DNA of 64,000 bases from Sphingomonas pruni NBRC 15498 (GTDB taxonomy: Bacteria; Pseudomonadota; Alphaproteobacteria; Sphingomonadales; Sphingomonadaceae), in assembly GCF_001598455.1 (NCBI RefSeq), contig NZ_BCYZ01000009.1, positions 1-64,000 of the forward strand, written 5' to 3'. The position numbers and the translations under genes are program-made. Positions 34,795 to 42,674 of the stretch are shown here, piece by piece (within the stretch, counting starts at the first letter, position 1; every line of letters begins with the position of its first letter). The notes under the pieces are model-generated. The model saw only the letters and a program-made list of their open reading frames with translations, ran no database searches and had not been told where the DNA came from.

Positions 34795-36807
34795 TCAGAA
34801 ATTCAGGCTCGGCGTCAGCGTCCGCATGTCGAACATCACCCAGACCAGGAACAGCGCGGACAGTGCCACGACTACCGCCCAGCCGGTCCTGAACCACCGG
34901 CTGTCAGGGCCGGTCGCAACCACCCGGACGTTCCAGATCGCAAGCCCCGTGCCGATGATCGCACCCAGCGACAGGAGCTGAAGTAGCCGCATCCAGATGT
35001 CGAGACGCCCGTCGAAATTGCCGACATCGCTGCTCAGCGCGGCAATCATCGCCATCCAGCCGGCCGCCACGATCACCATCAGCCAAGCCGTGAGCCGGCT
35101 CGCGCGGTAGAGCATCAGCGAGCGCTTCGCGATCGTCGGATGATAGCCATAGCGGCGGCGGGCCAGCGCCACGATCGGCCAGCCGAGCGCAGTAATCAGC
35201 ATGACTGCCAGCGCCGCCAGCAAAAGCGGCATGATCCAGCCGGCGTTCATCCCGGTCGATGCGGGGACGAAGAGGATGATCGGCGCAAACTCGGCCGGCG
35301 CGAACGCCGTCACCTTGCCGTCCTTGACCGCCGCGCCCAGGCGATCGGTTCCCCCGACTTCCTGCCATTGCCACGGCGCCACCTCCCGCCATTTCTTGGG
35401 CACACCGGCGGGATCGGTAAGGGCGGAAACGGTGATCGTATTGTCGTCGTTCAGCGACACGACGGGCTGGCCGATGAGATTGGCGATGCGCAGCCAGTTG
35501 GTCACCGAACCACGGCTGCTGACATAATTGCCGGCCATCGCGCGGCCATGTTCGGCCGCGGTGGGAAGAGTCGGCAGCGCCGGCGCCTTCTGCGGGAAGT
35601 AGCGGTCGGTGAAGCTGTCGAATATCCGCTGGCGCAGGACATGCGCCGCGCCGTCCTTACCCGCGCTGTTGAACGACAGATACAGCCCCACGCCCTTGTC
35701 GAGATAGAGATGCAGGTCGGAATGGAACCAGTCGGTATCGCCACCATGGCCGATGATGTTCAGCCCGTTGCGATCCTCGTGATAGAAGCCCAGCGCCATG
35801 CCCGGGAGGCCGGGGATGGGGGTGTTGGCGGTCGCATACATCAACGCCGCGGTCTTCCCGTCGAGCAGCGGATTGGTCGCGGACAGATGCGCGATCATGA
35901 ACTTGGCCATATCCGCGCCGCTCGATGACAAAGCGCCGGCCGGCGACAGCGGGATGATCTCATAGGGCTGAGGATCTTCCGAGCCACGGGCATAGCCGCT
36001 CGCGAGCAGTGGCCCGAGACTAGACGGCAAGGGTTGCACGAAGCTGGAGTGCGTCATGCCGAGCGGGGCGAAGATGTGGCGCTGCACATATGCCTCGAAC
36101 GGCTCGCCCGACACTCGCTGGACGATATAGCCGGCAAGTGACGCGCCATAGTTCGAATAGGACGCCGTGCTGCCGGGGGCGTAGATCCGCGCCGGCACCG
36201 ACCGCTTGAGCGCGGCATCGAGCGGCCGGTTATCGGCCAGCTTTGTGGCGATCAGATATTTCGCCGTTTCTTCGAACCCGGCGGTATGCGTCATCAGGTT
36301 GCGCAGCGTGATCGGCTTGCCGAAAGCGGGCGGAATCTTGAAATCGAGATAATCGTTAATGTCTCGATCGAGGTCGAGCTTGCCCGCCTGGACCTGTTGC
36401 ATGACCGCAGTCCAGGTGAAGAGCTTGGAGATCGAGCCGGGCCGAAACAGCGTGGTATCCGGGTCGACCGGCTTGCGCGTCTTCATATCGGCATAGCCAA
36501 AGCCGCGCTGGGTCAGTACCTGGCCGTCCTTGACCACGACGATGACCGCGCCGGCAATGTCGCCGGTATCGAGTCCGTAAGGGATCAATCCGTCGAGCCA
36601 GCTGTCGACATCGGCTTTGGTCAGGGTCGGCGCACCGGTCGCCGTCGCCAGCGCGGCCGTTTCCGCCTGGCCGCTTTTCACCGACGCGACCGGGCTGGCC
36701 GGGTTGAGCGTTGGCGTTTGCGCGGCGATCGGCACCGCCACCAGCAGAAATGACGAGAATACGGCCTTGAACAGGCGTGTCGGGCGGGCAATCCATCCGG
36801 TGCGCAT
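34795..36807 (-). CDS. Serine beta-lactamase/DD-peptidase-like hydrolase with C-terminal membrane segments
   Basis: This 670-aa protein starts with a signal peptide and a class C beta-lactamase-type domain. It has SISK (Ser125, Lys128), YSN (Tyr217, Asn219) and GHGG near residue 350. A beta domain follows, and at least three or four hydrophobic helices fill the last 170 residues, so the catalytic domain is held at the periplasmic face. Enzymes of this kind cut D-amino-acid peptides or act as peptidases; resistance to beta-lactams is not implied. Its ATG overlaps the receptor stop as TGATG, so it is co-translated with it. The context suggests processing of imported peptides before the POT transporter. 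Confidence 0.88.
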   Translation of the reverse strand: MRTGWIARPTRLFKAVFSSFLLVAVPIAAQTPTLNPASPVASVKSGQAETAALATATGAPTLTKADVDSWLDGLIPYGLDTGDIAGAVIVVVKDGQVLTQRGFGYADMKTRKPVDPDTTLFRPGSISKLFTWTAVMQQVQAGKLDLDRDINDYLDFKIPPAFGKPITLRNLMTHTAGFEETAKYLIATKLADNRPLDAALKRSVPARIYAPGSTASYSNYGASLAGYIVQRVSGEPFEAYVQRHIFAPLGMTHSSFVQPLPSSLGPLLASGYARGSEDPQPYEIIPLSPAGALSSSGADMAKFMIAHLSATNPLLDGKTAALMYATANTPIPGLPGMALGFYHEDRNGLNIIGHGGDTDWFHSDLHLYLDKGVGLYLSFNSAGKDGAAHVLRQRIFDSFTDRYFPQKAPALPTLPTAAEHGRAMAGNYVSSRGSVTNWLRIANLIGQPVVSLNDDNTITVSALTDPAGVPKKWREVAPWQWQEVGGTDRLGAAVKDGKVTAFAPAEFAPIILFVPASTGMNAGWIMPLLLAALAVMLITALGWPIVALARRRYGYHPTIAKRSLMLYRASRLTAWLMVIVAAGWMAMIAALSSDVGNFDGRLDIWMRLLQLLSLGAIIGTGLAIWNVRVVATGPDSRWFRTGWAVVVALSALFLVWVMFDMRTLTPSLNF

Positions 36808-39149
36808 CAGAATTCGACCCCCGCTGTAAGGCCTATCGTCCGCGGCCGAATGGTCGCGACGTCGATCAGGCCGGCATAACGCCCACCATAGGGACCGGCA
36901 TAGGTTTGTCCGCCCGAATTGGTGATATTTTTCGCGTAGATACTCAACGTTACCGGTTTCATTTCGATGCCCGCGCGCAGATCGACCGTGGCATAACCGT
37001 CCAGGATCAGGCGGTGGCCGAACGTGGCCTGATACGCGGCATCGAAATCCGCCGGCCGATCGCTGACCATCGAGACCGACCCGCCAACAAAGGCGTTGGT
37101 TTTGCCGCCGAGCGACCAGTCATAGTCCGCGGAAAGACTGGCGTTCCAGCGCGGTGCGTAGGGAAGCTGGTCTCCGTCCGACCCGCCGACCAGGATGTTC
37201 CCCTTGAGCGCGGTGTCATTGTAGGCGACCGACCCGAGCATGACCAAGCCCCGGATCGGTCGCAGCGTCAGCGTGACCTCGCCGCCATAGCTCTTGGCGC
37301 CCTCTCCATTGCCGTCCGCTGTGACCGGACCGATCGAGGTCTGGAATGTCGTCGTGATCTGGGTGTTCTTCCAGTCGAGATAATAAATGGAAGCGTCGAT
37401 GCCGAACGTCCGGTCTTGCGTCTCGGCGCGGACGCCCGCCTCGTAGCTGATCAGGGTGTCGGCCTTGAACTGCGCCGGATAATCGGCCGGAGCTCCCGGC
37501 GGGACGACATTGGGGCCGCCGGGCCGATAGCCCTTGGCGATGCGCGCGTAGATCGCGACCCGTTTGCTGATCTCGTATCGCGGCGACACCGACCAAGTCC
37601 ACACGCCTTCGGAGGACTTCCCGAGCAGCGTGCCGTCCGCGCCCTGGACGACGACGAAGCCCCCACCCAGGCTCTGGGACGTGCGCTGTTCATTGCGGCT
37701 GTACCGGATGCCGCCGGTGATATCGAAAGCGCTGGTCACGTGCCAGGTCGCACTCCCGAACCCGGCATATTCCTTATAGGTCGAGTCCAAGCTCGCGGTC
37801 AGGAAATGGTCAAAGGGAAAGGGCGCGGCGGGCACGCCCGGGCCGAGCAGGTCCTGCGGAATAGTGCCCGCTTCGGGCAGAAGGGCGCCGGTGGCCGGAT
37901 CGAAGGGCCGGTAGAGCTGGAAAATCCGGCCGGGTTCGCGGGTATAATACCCTCCGATCAGCCATTCGAATTTGTCCGACTTCGCCGAGGTCAGGCGGAT
38001 TTCCTGGGCGAACTTCTTCTGGCTGATGTTGGAAGGCTCGTCCGTGCCGAAGGGCGTGGTCGCGCCGTAAAAGGGACTGATGTCGCCCAGTTGGGGCGTC
38101 ACGTCGATATCCTCATGCTGGCGCAGCGTCGCGTAGCTGGTGACCGAGGTCAGCGCCACCGGCCCGAAATCATATTCGATCGTGCCCGAATACAGGCGGT
38201 AATCGACATTGTTGCGTTCGGGCAGCGTTTGATAGCGAAGCAGGCCGGTGCCCGTCGCCCCGGTGAAGGGATCCGCCGTAATCGGCGACAGCGTCGCCGG
38301 ATCGACGTCGATCGTGTCGCGGCCATGCGCGCGGATGTTCTGTGCGATCGCGGTCAACCGGATCGAGAAACGGTCGCTTGGCTTGAACAGCAGGGAGGCG
38401 CGGCCGCCATAGCTGTCGGAATAATTGGTGTTGTGGGCGGGAATGCCGACGCTGTCGATATAGCCCGGCGTGCGGCGATAAAAACCGCTCGCGCGGAACG
38501 CCAGCGTGTCGCTGAGCGGCACGTTGATCACGCCGTTGCCCGACCAGCCGGTGCCGCCGCCATCGACCGTTTCCACGCCGGCCTGGGCGCGCAGCGAGAA
38601 CCGGTCGAACTTGGGCGGAGTGGTGACATATTTGAGCAAGCCGCCCAGCGAATTCGCGCCGTACAGCGTTCCCTGCGGGCCGCGCAGCACCTCGATGCGC
38701 TCGACGTCGAAGGAATCGATGTCGCCCGCCAGATGTGCCGCATTGGTCTGGCTGGTGCTCGATCCGAACGGCGTGTCGTCGATATAGACGGAAACGGTCG
38801 GGCTGGCGCCGCCGGTATTGATGCCGCGCAGGATGATGCGCGATTCGCCCGCATTCTGCTGCTGGATGCTGAAACCGGGAACGAGTGACGCATAGTCGAG
38901 CAAGGTGGTGGCGTGGCGCTGCTCGAGCACCTGGCTCGACACGACGGTGATCGACTGCGGAACGTCGATCAAATTCTGGCTGCGCTTCTGGGCGGTGACG
39001 ATGATGTCGTCGTCGAAATTCGCGGTACCGCTTGTCTGTGGTTGCCCGGTAGCGACCGGAGCGTCGCTTTGCGCCTGCGCGGCGGGCGCCCATATCGCCA
39101 TCGCGGCACCGGCCAGCCACAAAGTTCTTGATCGAGCCACGATCGCCAT
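36807..39149 (-). CDS. TonB-dependent receptor of the peptide cluster
   Basis: This 780-aa outer-membrane receptor has a signal peptide ending AAQAQ and a TonB-box-like DDDIIVTAQKR. Its plug contains DVPQSITVV and RGPQGTLYGANSLGG, and the barrel ends in GVEF. The ATG at 39149 has AAGGGG seven bases upstream; a TTG two codons earlier is less likely. It heads a minus-strand unit with the serine hydrolase and the POT transporter, and is divergent from an XRE-cupin regulator. It probably imports peptides, possibly murein fragments. The plug style is that of siderophore-like receptors, so a different ligand cannot be excluded. Confidence 0.9.
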   Translation of the reverse strand: MAIVARSRTLWLAGAAMAIWAPAAQAQSDAPVATGQPQTSGTANFDDDIIVTAQKRSQNLIDVPQSITVVSSQVLEQRHATTLLDYASLVPGFSIQQQNAGESRIILRGINTGGASPTVSVYIDDTPFGSSTSQTNAAHLAGDIDSFDVERIEVLRGPQGTLYGANSLGGLLKYVTTPPKFDRFSLRAQAGVETVDGGGTGWSGNGVINVPLSDTLAFRASGFYRRTPGYIDSVGIPAHNTNYSDSYGGRASLLFKPSDRFSIRLTAIAQNIRAHGRDTIDVDPATLSPITADPFTGATGTGLLRYQTLPERNNVDYRLYSGTIEYDFGPVALTSVTSYATLRQHEDIDVTPQLGDISPFYGATTPFGTDEPSNISQKKFAQEIRLTSAKSDKFEWLIGGYYTREPGRIFQLYRPFDPATGALLPEAGTIPQDLLGPGVPAAPFPFDHFLTASLDSTYKEYAGFGSATWHVTSAFDITGGIRYSRNEQRTSQSLGGGFVVVQGADGTLLGKSSEGVWTWSVSPRYEISKRVAIYARIAKGYRPGGPNVVPPGAPADYPAQFKADTLISYEAGVRAETQDRTFGIDASIYYLDWKNTQITTTFQTSIGPVTADGNGEGAKSYGGEVTLTLRPIRGLVMLGSVAYNDTALKGNILVGGSDGDQLPYAPRWNASLSADYDWSLGGKTNAFVGGSVSMVSDRPADFDAAYQATFGHRLILDGYATVDLRAGIEMKPVTLSIYAKNITNSGGQTYAGPYGGRYAGLIDVATIRPRTIGLTAGVEF

Positions 39150-39180
39150 CGCCAAACCCCTTGAAATGCTCCGGCATCAT

Positions 39181-39211
39181 GAACACTGTTTCATAATTAG
39201 CAACTGTTTTC
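39181..39211. promoter_or_regulatory. TGTTTC-type repeat sites between the receptor and XRE regulator
   Basis: GAACACTGTTTC at 39181-39192 has the GAA/TTC ends of a perfect palindrome found after the regulator gene (39931-39942). A second TGTTTTC lies 18 bases on at 39205-39211. The repeated half-site suggests binding by the adjacent XRE-cupin protein. Confidence 0.45.
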
Positions 39212-39273
39212 TCGAACGTGCACGGCGGTTCCCTGAGGCAGAGCTTTGCGCTAGGCGGGGGCGGGGAGAGACT

Positions 39274-39927
39274 ATGACCAAGACCGCTCGCGACAATCAT
39301 CCCGGCCGTCTGCTCCGTGCGGCACGCATCGAGCAGGGGCTGACGCTCAGAGCGCTTGCGACGCGACTGGACATGCCGTTTTCGACGCTGTCCAAGCTCG
39401 AGAACGGCAAAATGGCGATGACCTACGACAAATTGGTCAGGCTCGCACAGGCTCTCGGTCTTGATCTGGGCAGCCTGGTGGCCGGGGCGGTTCCGGCGGA
39501 AAAGCCGCCCGCCGCGCTCGGCCGGCGCAGCGTGTCTCGCGCCGGCGAATGGCAGGGCGCCACTACCGAACGTTACACGCATCTCTATCCGGCCGGCGAC
39601 TTGCTCGACAAGATGATGGTGCCGATCATCATCGATGTAAAAGCCCGCAATATCGACGATGTCGGCGGCCTGATCCGCCACTCCGGTGAGGAATATCTGC
39701 ACGTATTGTCGGGCGCGATGGAACTGCATTCGGATCTCTACGCGCCGCTGCCGCTGGCTCAGGGCGATTCGGTCTATTTCGACAGCGGAATGGCGCATGC
39801 CTATGTGCGAGTCGGCGATGAACCCTGCCGAGTGCTGTCGGTTTGCGCCGGGCCGGGCATGCAGCGCTTCGCCGAACTGGCTTCGCGGAGTGCCGATCCC
39901 GCCGCGGAAGACGTTTCAGGGCACTAG
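39274..39927 (+). CDS. XRE-family regulator with cupin sensor domain
   Basis: This 217-aa protein has a lambda-repressor-like helix-turn-helix at about residues 10-68 (LRALATRLDMPFSTLSKLENGK). A cupin domain follows at about 130-200 (HSGEEYLHVLSGAMELH, YFDSGMAHAYV). This fusion commonly senses a small amino-acid or amine ligand. The ATG at 39274 gives the family-typical N-terminus. It lies between the divergent receptor operon and the dipeptide epimerase gene, and repeated TGTTTC sites flank it on both sides, so it probably controls both units. Confidence 0.88.
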   Translation: MTKTARDNHPGRLLRAARIEQGLTLRALATRLDMPFSTLSKLENGKMAMTYDKLVRLAQALGLDLGSLVAGAVPAEKPPAALGRRSVSRAGEWQGATTERYTHLYPAGDLLDKMMVPIIIDVKARNIDDVGGLIRHSGEEYLHVLSGAMELHSDLYAPLPLAQGDSVYFDSGMAHAYVRVGDEPCRVLSVCAGPGMQRFAELASRSADPAAEDVSGH

Positions 39928-39930
39928 ATG

Positions 39931-39959
39931 GAAACATGTTTCTTATATTGAAACATTGC
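39931..39959. promoter_or_regulatory. Palindromic operator and promoter of the epimerase gene
   Basis: GAAACATGTTTC at 39931-39942 is a perfect 12-base palindrome. TATATT follows at 39944-39949 and a third half-site GAAACA lies at 39951-39956. It is placed four bases after the XRE-cupin stop and about 40 bases before the epimerase start, as expected for a repressor site over the -10 region. Confidence 0.6.
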
Positions 39960-39982
39960 TGAATTCGTGTGATGTGGCGGTC

Positions 39983-40981
39983 ATGACGACCGCCCTGACG
40001 CTCAGCCATCGCCGCGATGCCATGGCATTTCGCGAACCCTTCCGGATCTCGGGCTATCTCTTCGAGTCGATGCCGGCGGTGATCGCGACGATCTCTGACG
40101 GAGACGTCACAGGGCGAGGAGAGGCGGCGGGGGTCTATTATCTGGGCGACGATCCCGACCATATCGAACGCGAATTGGAGCGGTGCCGGGCACAGGTCGA
40201 AGCCGGAATCGACCGCGAGGAGTTACGTGGTCTGCTCCCGCCGGGAGGGGCGCGCAACGCGCTCGATTGCGCATTGTGGGAACTGGAGTCGCTCCGCAAG
40301 AATACGCCCGTCTGGAAGCTTGTCGGTGTGGCTCCGCCGAAGCCTCTGGTCACGACGTTCACGCTTCCGGCGGAAGATCCGGCTGAGATCCTTCGCAGGC
40401 TCGCCGACTTGCCGGCGTTGAAGGCTCTCAAGCTGAAGTTAGAGGGCGATCTCGCCGGCGATTCCGAGCGGGTCCGAGCGGTGCGCGCGGCGCGACCGGA
40501 TGTCTGGCTCGGTGTGGATGCCAATCAGGGTTATGGCGGTGACGATCTCGACGAGCTGGTCGCGATGCTCGTCAGGGAAAAGGTGCTGTTGCTGGAGCAA
40601 CCCGTTCGTCGCGGCGAAGAGGCTTTGCTCGACAATTGGCAGTCACCGATCCCGGTGGCGGCCGACGAGAGTATCCAGGACTTGGTCGAACTAGAAGCCC
40701 AGCACGCTCGCTTCCAGGTTTTGAACATCAAGCTCGACAAATGCGGCGGCCTGACCGAAGCGCTGATGATGGCCAAGCGCGGGCGACAGCTCGGGATGAA
40801 GATCATGGTCGGCAACATGGCGGGCGCCACGCTTTCGACCGCCCCCGCCTTCGTCCTTGCTCAGCTGTGCGATGTCGTCGATCTCGACGGTCCCTGGTTC
40901 GTCGCTGACGATCCACTCGCGGCGAGCCTCTATGCCGACGGCGAGATCATGCTGCCTGCAAACCTTTGGGGCGCGGGCTAG
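39983..40981 (+). CDS. Dipeptide epimerase (L-Ala-D/L-Glu epimerase type)
   Basis: This 332-aa muconate-lactonizing-enzyme-type enolase-superfamily protein has the two-base 1,1-proton-transfer set of dipeptide epimerases. These are KLK (Lys150, Lys152), the ligands Asp179 (VDANQG), Glu205 (LLEQPV) and Asp228 (ADES), and the opposite-face Lys250 (NIKLDK). The likely reaction is epimerisation of L-Ala-D-Glu from murein to L-Ala-L-Glu for use as food. The ATG at 39983 lacks a strong Shine-Dalgarno. The flanking POT transporter, peptidase-like hydrolase and receptor support a peptide-scavenging role; specificity for another dipeptide remains possible. Confidence 0.83.
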   Translation: MTTALTLSHRRDAMAFREPFRISGYLFESMPAVIATISDGDVTGRGEAAGVYYLGDDPDHIERELERCRAQVEAGIDREELRGLLPPGGARNALDCALWELESLRKNTPVWKLVGVAPPKPLVTTFTLPAEDPAEILRRLADLPALKALKLKLEGDLAGDSERVRAVRAARPDVWLGVDANQGYGGDDLDELVAMLVREKVLLLEQPVRRGEEALLDNWQSPIPVAADESIQDLVELEAQHARFQVLNIKLDKCGGLTEALMMAKRGRQLGMKIMVGNMAGATLSTAPAFVLAQLCDVVDLDGPWFVADDPLAASLYADGEIMLPANLWGAG

Positions 40982-41044
40982 ACACGCGCCCAGAGAGGTC
41001 AATGGCGGCTGCCGGGATCACCAATGCGGAAACGGTCGCCCGCG

Positions 41045-41233
41045 TCACCAAGCTCGTGGCGCAGAGCCGATGCGTGCGGCGACCGCTGCCTCGATCTCAT
41101 TCAATTGTGCTTGCGACAAGGTGCCGGCCAGCAGCAATCCGCGCATCAATTCGTCAACCAATGCGGCCAGAAAATGCACCTCGGCACGCTCAGCATGCGT
41201 GTCTTCGCCATCCGCGTTCACGTCACTAGCCAT
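41045..41233 (-). CDS. Small hypothetical protein
   Basis: A 62-aa frame whose ATG at 41233 is preceded by GGAGGAGAG. It is largely helical: HFLAALVDELMRGLLLAG, then SQAQLNEIEAAVAARIG. No cysteines or signal peptide. I recognise no family; it looks like a small helical partner or regulator. It converges on the epimerase gene, and the 234 bases upstream of it hold no other gene. Confidence 0.55.
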   Translation of the reverse strand: MASDVNADGEDTHAERAEVHFLAALVDELMRGLLLAGTLSQAQLNEIEAAVAARIGSAPRAW

Positions 41234-41467
41234 GCATCTCTCCTCCGGTGCAGCGTCCACGCACGCGTGAACGATCGACCCGCCCCATTCGACGCAAGCC
41301 GTTGGCCCGCGGTTCTTCGGGTAAGGCGGTGCGCCGGCATATCAGCGAAAAACTACCCGTTTCTTCCATGAGAATCTCGTAAGTCTGGCGCACAACGGCC
41401 GACGGGCGGCATCGCCCTTTTGATAATCATCCTGGCTTATAATAGTCGATCGGCAAGGAGATTGCTG

Positions 41468-42445
41468 ATGATGGATGGGCGGGGGCCGATTCTCGCGATG
41501 ACGATGCTGGTCGCGCTGGCGGGATGCGCATTGCGTGCAGGCGTGGAGCCCGCAGTCGCGATCGCGCCAATCGCGGTATCGGGCAGCACCGCGACGATCG
41601 AGATCGCGCCCGTCCTGCTGGCGGCGCGCGATCTGTATCCGGGCGCGATGGTCAGCAATGGCGGCATCCCCAATCTGTTCGAAGCGGGCGGCACTGCCGA
41701 TATCGCCACGCATGCCGAGACCCAGGCCTTGCGCTATTCGGTCGCGCATCCCGACCTCCGTATCATCCTGACCGTTACCGAAGGCCGCTACCGCATCGTC
41801 GCGCGTCGTTCTGCCGGGATCCGGCGGATCGCCGATCTCAAGGGCAAGAGGATCGCGACGCTGGCGACGACGTCAGCCGGCTATTTCCTCGCGCGCATGC
41901 TCGCGCAGGAGGGATTGAGCTTCGCCGACATCACGCCCGTGCGCATCTCTCCGCTCGAGGGTATCCCCGCTGCGCTCGCACGGCGCGAGGTCGATGCGGT
42001 GGCGATCTGGGAGCCGCATGGCGGTAATGCCGACCGGGCGCTTGGCGACGATATCGTCATCTTCTCCGGCGATGGCGTCTATCGCGAATTGTTCAACCTC
42101 AATACCAACGCGGCGAATCTCGCCGACCCGGCCAAGCGCCGGCGAATCACCGCATTCGTCCGGGCGGTGATCGCCGCAAGCGCGCGGATTCGTCGCGACC
42201 CGGCGCCGGCCCAGGCTCTCGTCGCGGCGACTGCGGGCTTTGGTGCGGCGGAAGTAGCGCACGCCTGGCCGACACTCTCCTTTCCGGCGGCACTGCCTGC
42301 GGATCTGCTCGATGAACTAGTCGCGGAGGAGAAGTGGCTGGCCACGCAGGACAAACGTCCCGCGCGGTCACGCGAAGCGCTGTCGCGACTGATCGATTCC
42401 AGCATCTATAACGAGGCGGCGGCGATGGGGCCGATCGCGGAGTGA
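41468..42445 (+). CDS. Orphan lipoprotein solute-binding protein (NMT1/SsuA-like)
   Basis: This 325-aa periplasmic-binding-protein fold has a lipobox, ALAGC, with Cys20 as the lipidated residue. Its two lobes show family motifs such as GGIPNLFEAGGTADIATHAE (20 residues, near 60), DLKGKRIATL and REVDAVAIWEPHGG. Proteins of this type bind sulfonates, nitrate-like or thiamine-precursor ligands for ABC transporters. No permease or ATPase gene lies nearby. GGAG precedes the double ATG at 41468. The next gene is a TonB receptor 229 bases on, so a shared uptake role is conceivable. Confidence 0.82.
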   Translation: MMDGRGPILAMTMLVALAGCALRAGVEPAVAIAPIAVSGSTATIEIAPVLLAARDLYPGAMVSNGGIPNLFEAGGTADIATHAETQALRYSVAHPDLRIILTVTEGRYRIVARRSAGIRRIADLKGKRIATLATTSAGYFLARMLAQEGLSFADITPVRISPLEGIPAALARREVDAVAIWEPHGGNADRALGDDIVIFSGDGVYRELFNLNTNAANLADPAKRRRITAFVRAVIAASARIRRDPAPAQALVAATAGFGAAEVAHAWPTLSFPAALPADLLDELVAEEKWLATQDKRPARSREALSRLIDSSIYNEAAAMGPIAE

Positions 42446-42490
42446 TACGTAATAGCGAAGACGGTAAATCAGCTAGGCTGCGATTTTAGG

Positions 42491-42519
42491 TTGTCAGCCT
42501 GTCTTATGTGGCATAAACA
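42491..42519 (+). promoter_or_regulatory. Sigma-70-like promoter of the TonB receptor
   Basis: TTGTCA at 42491-42496 and TAAACA at 42514-42519 are separated by 17 bases, giving a leader of about 150 bases before the receptor ATG at 42675. No other gene is visible in the 229-base gap. Confidence 0.5.
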
Positions 42520-42674
42520 ACTGGCGTTCGTTAATCCGGAATGGATTGCGGACCCATAGGAAGCACCGGGCGTCACCCGGCGCGGATTGGAAACAACAAG
42601 CAAGCATCTTGCGATGCAGCGGGAGCAACGGCGCCAAAGCCGGCCTCGCAATTGCCCGGAGAGGGGAGGCTGAT

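Noticed and set aside
34795-36807. Beta-lactamase-like gene considered as an antibiotic-resistance determinant
   Set aside because: SxxK/YxN proteins with membrane tails are mostly peptidases or esterases, and the context is peptide uptake; no mobile element is near.
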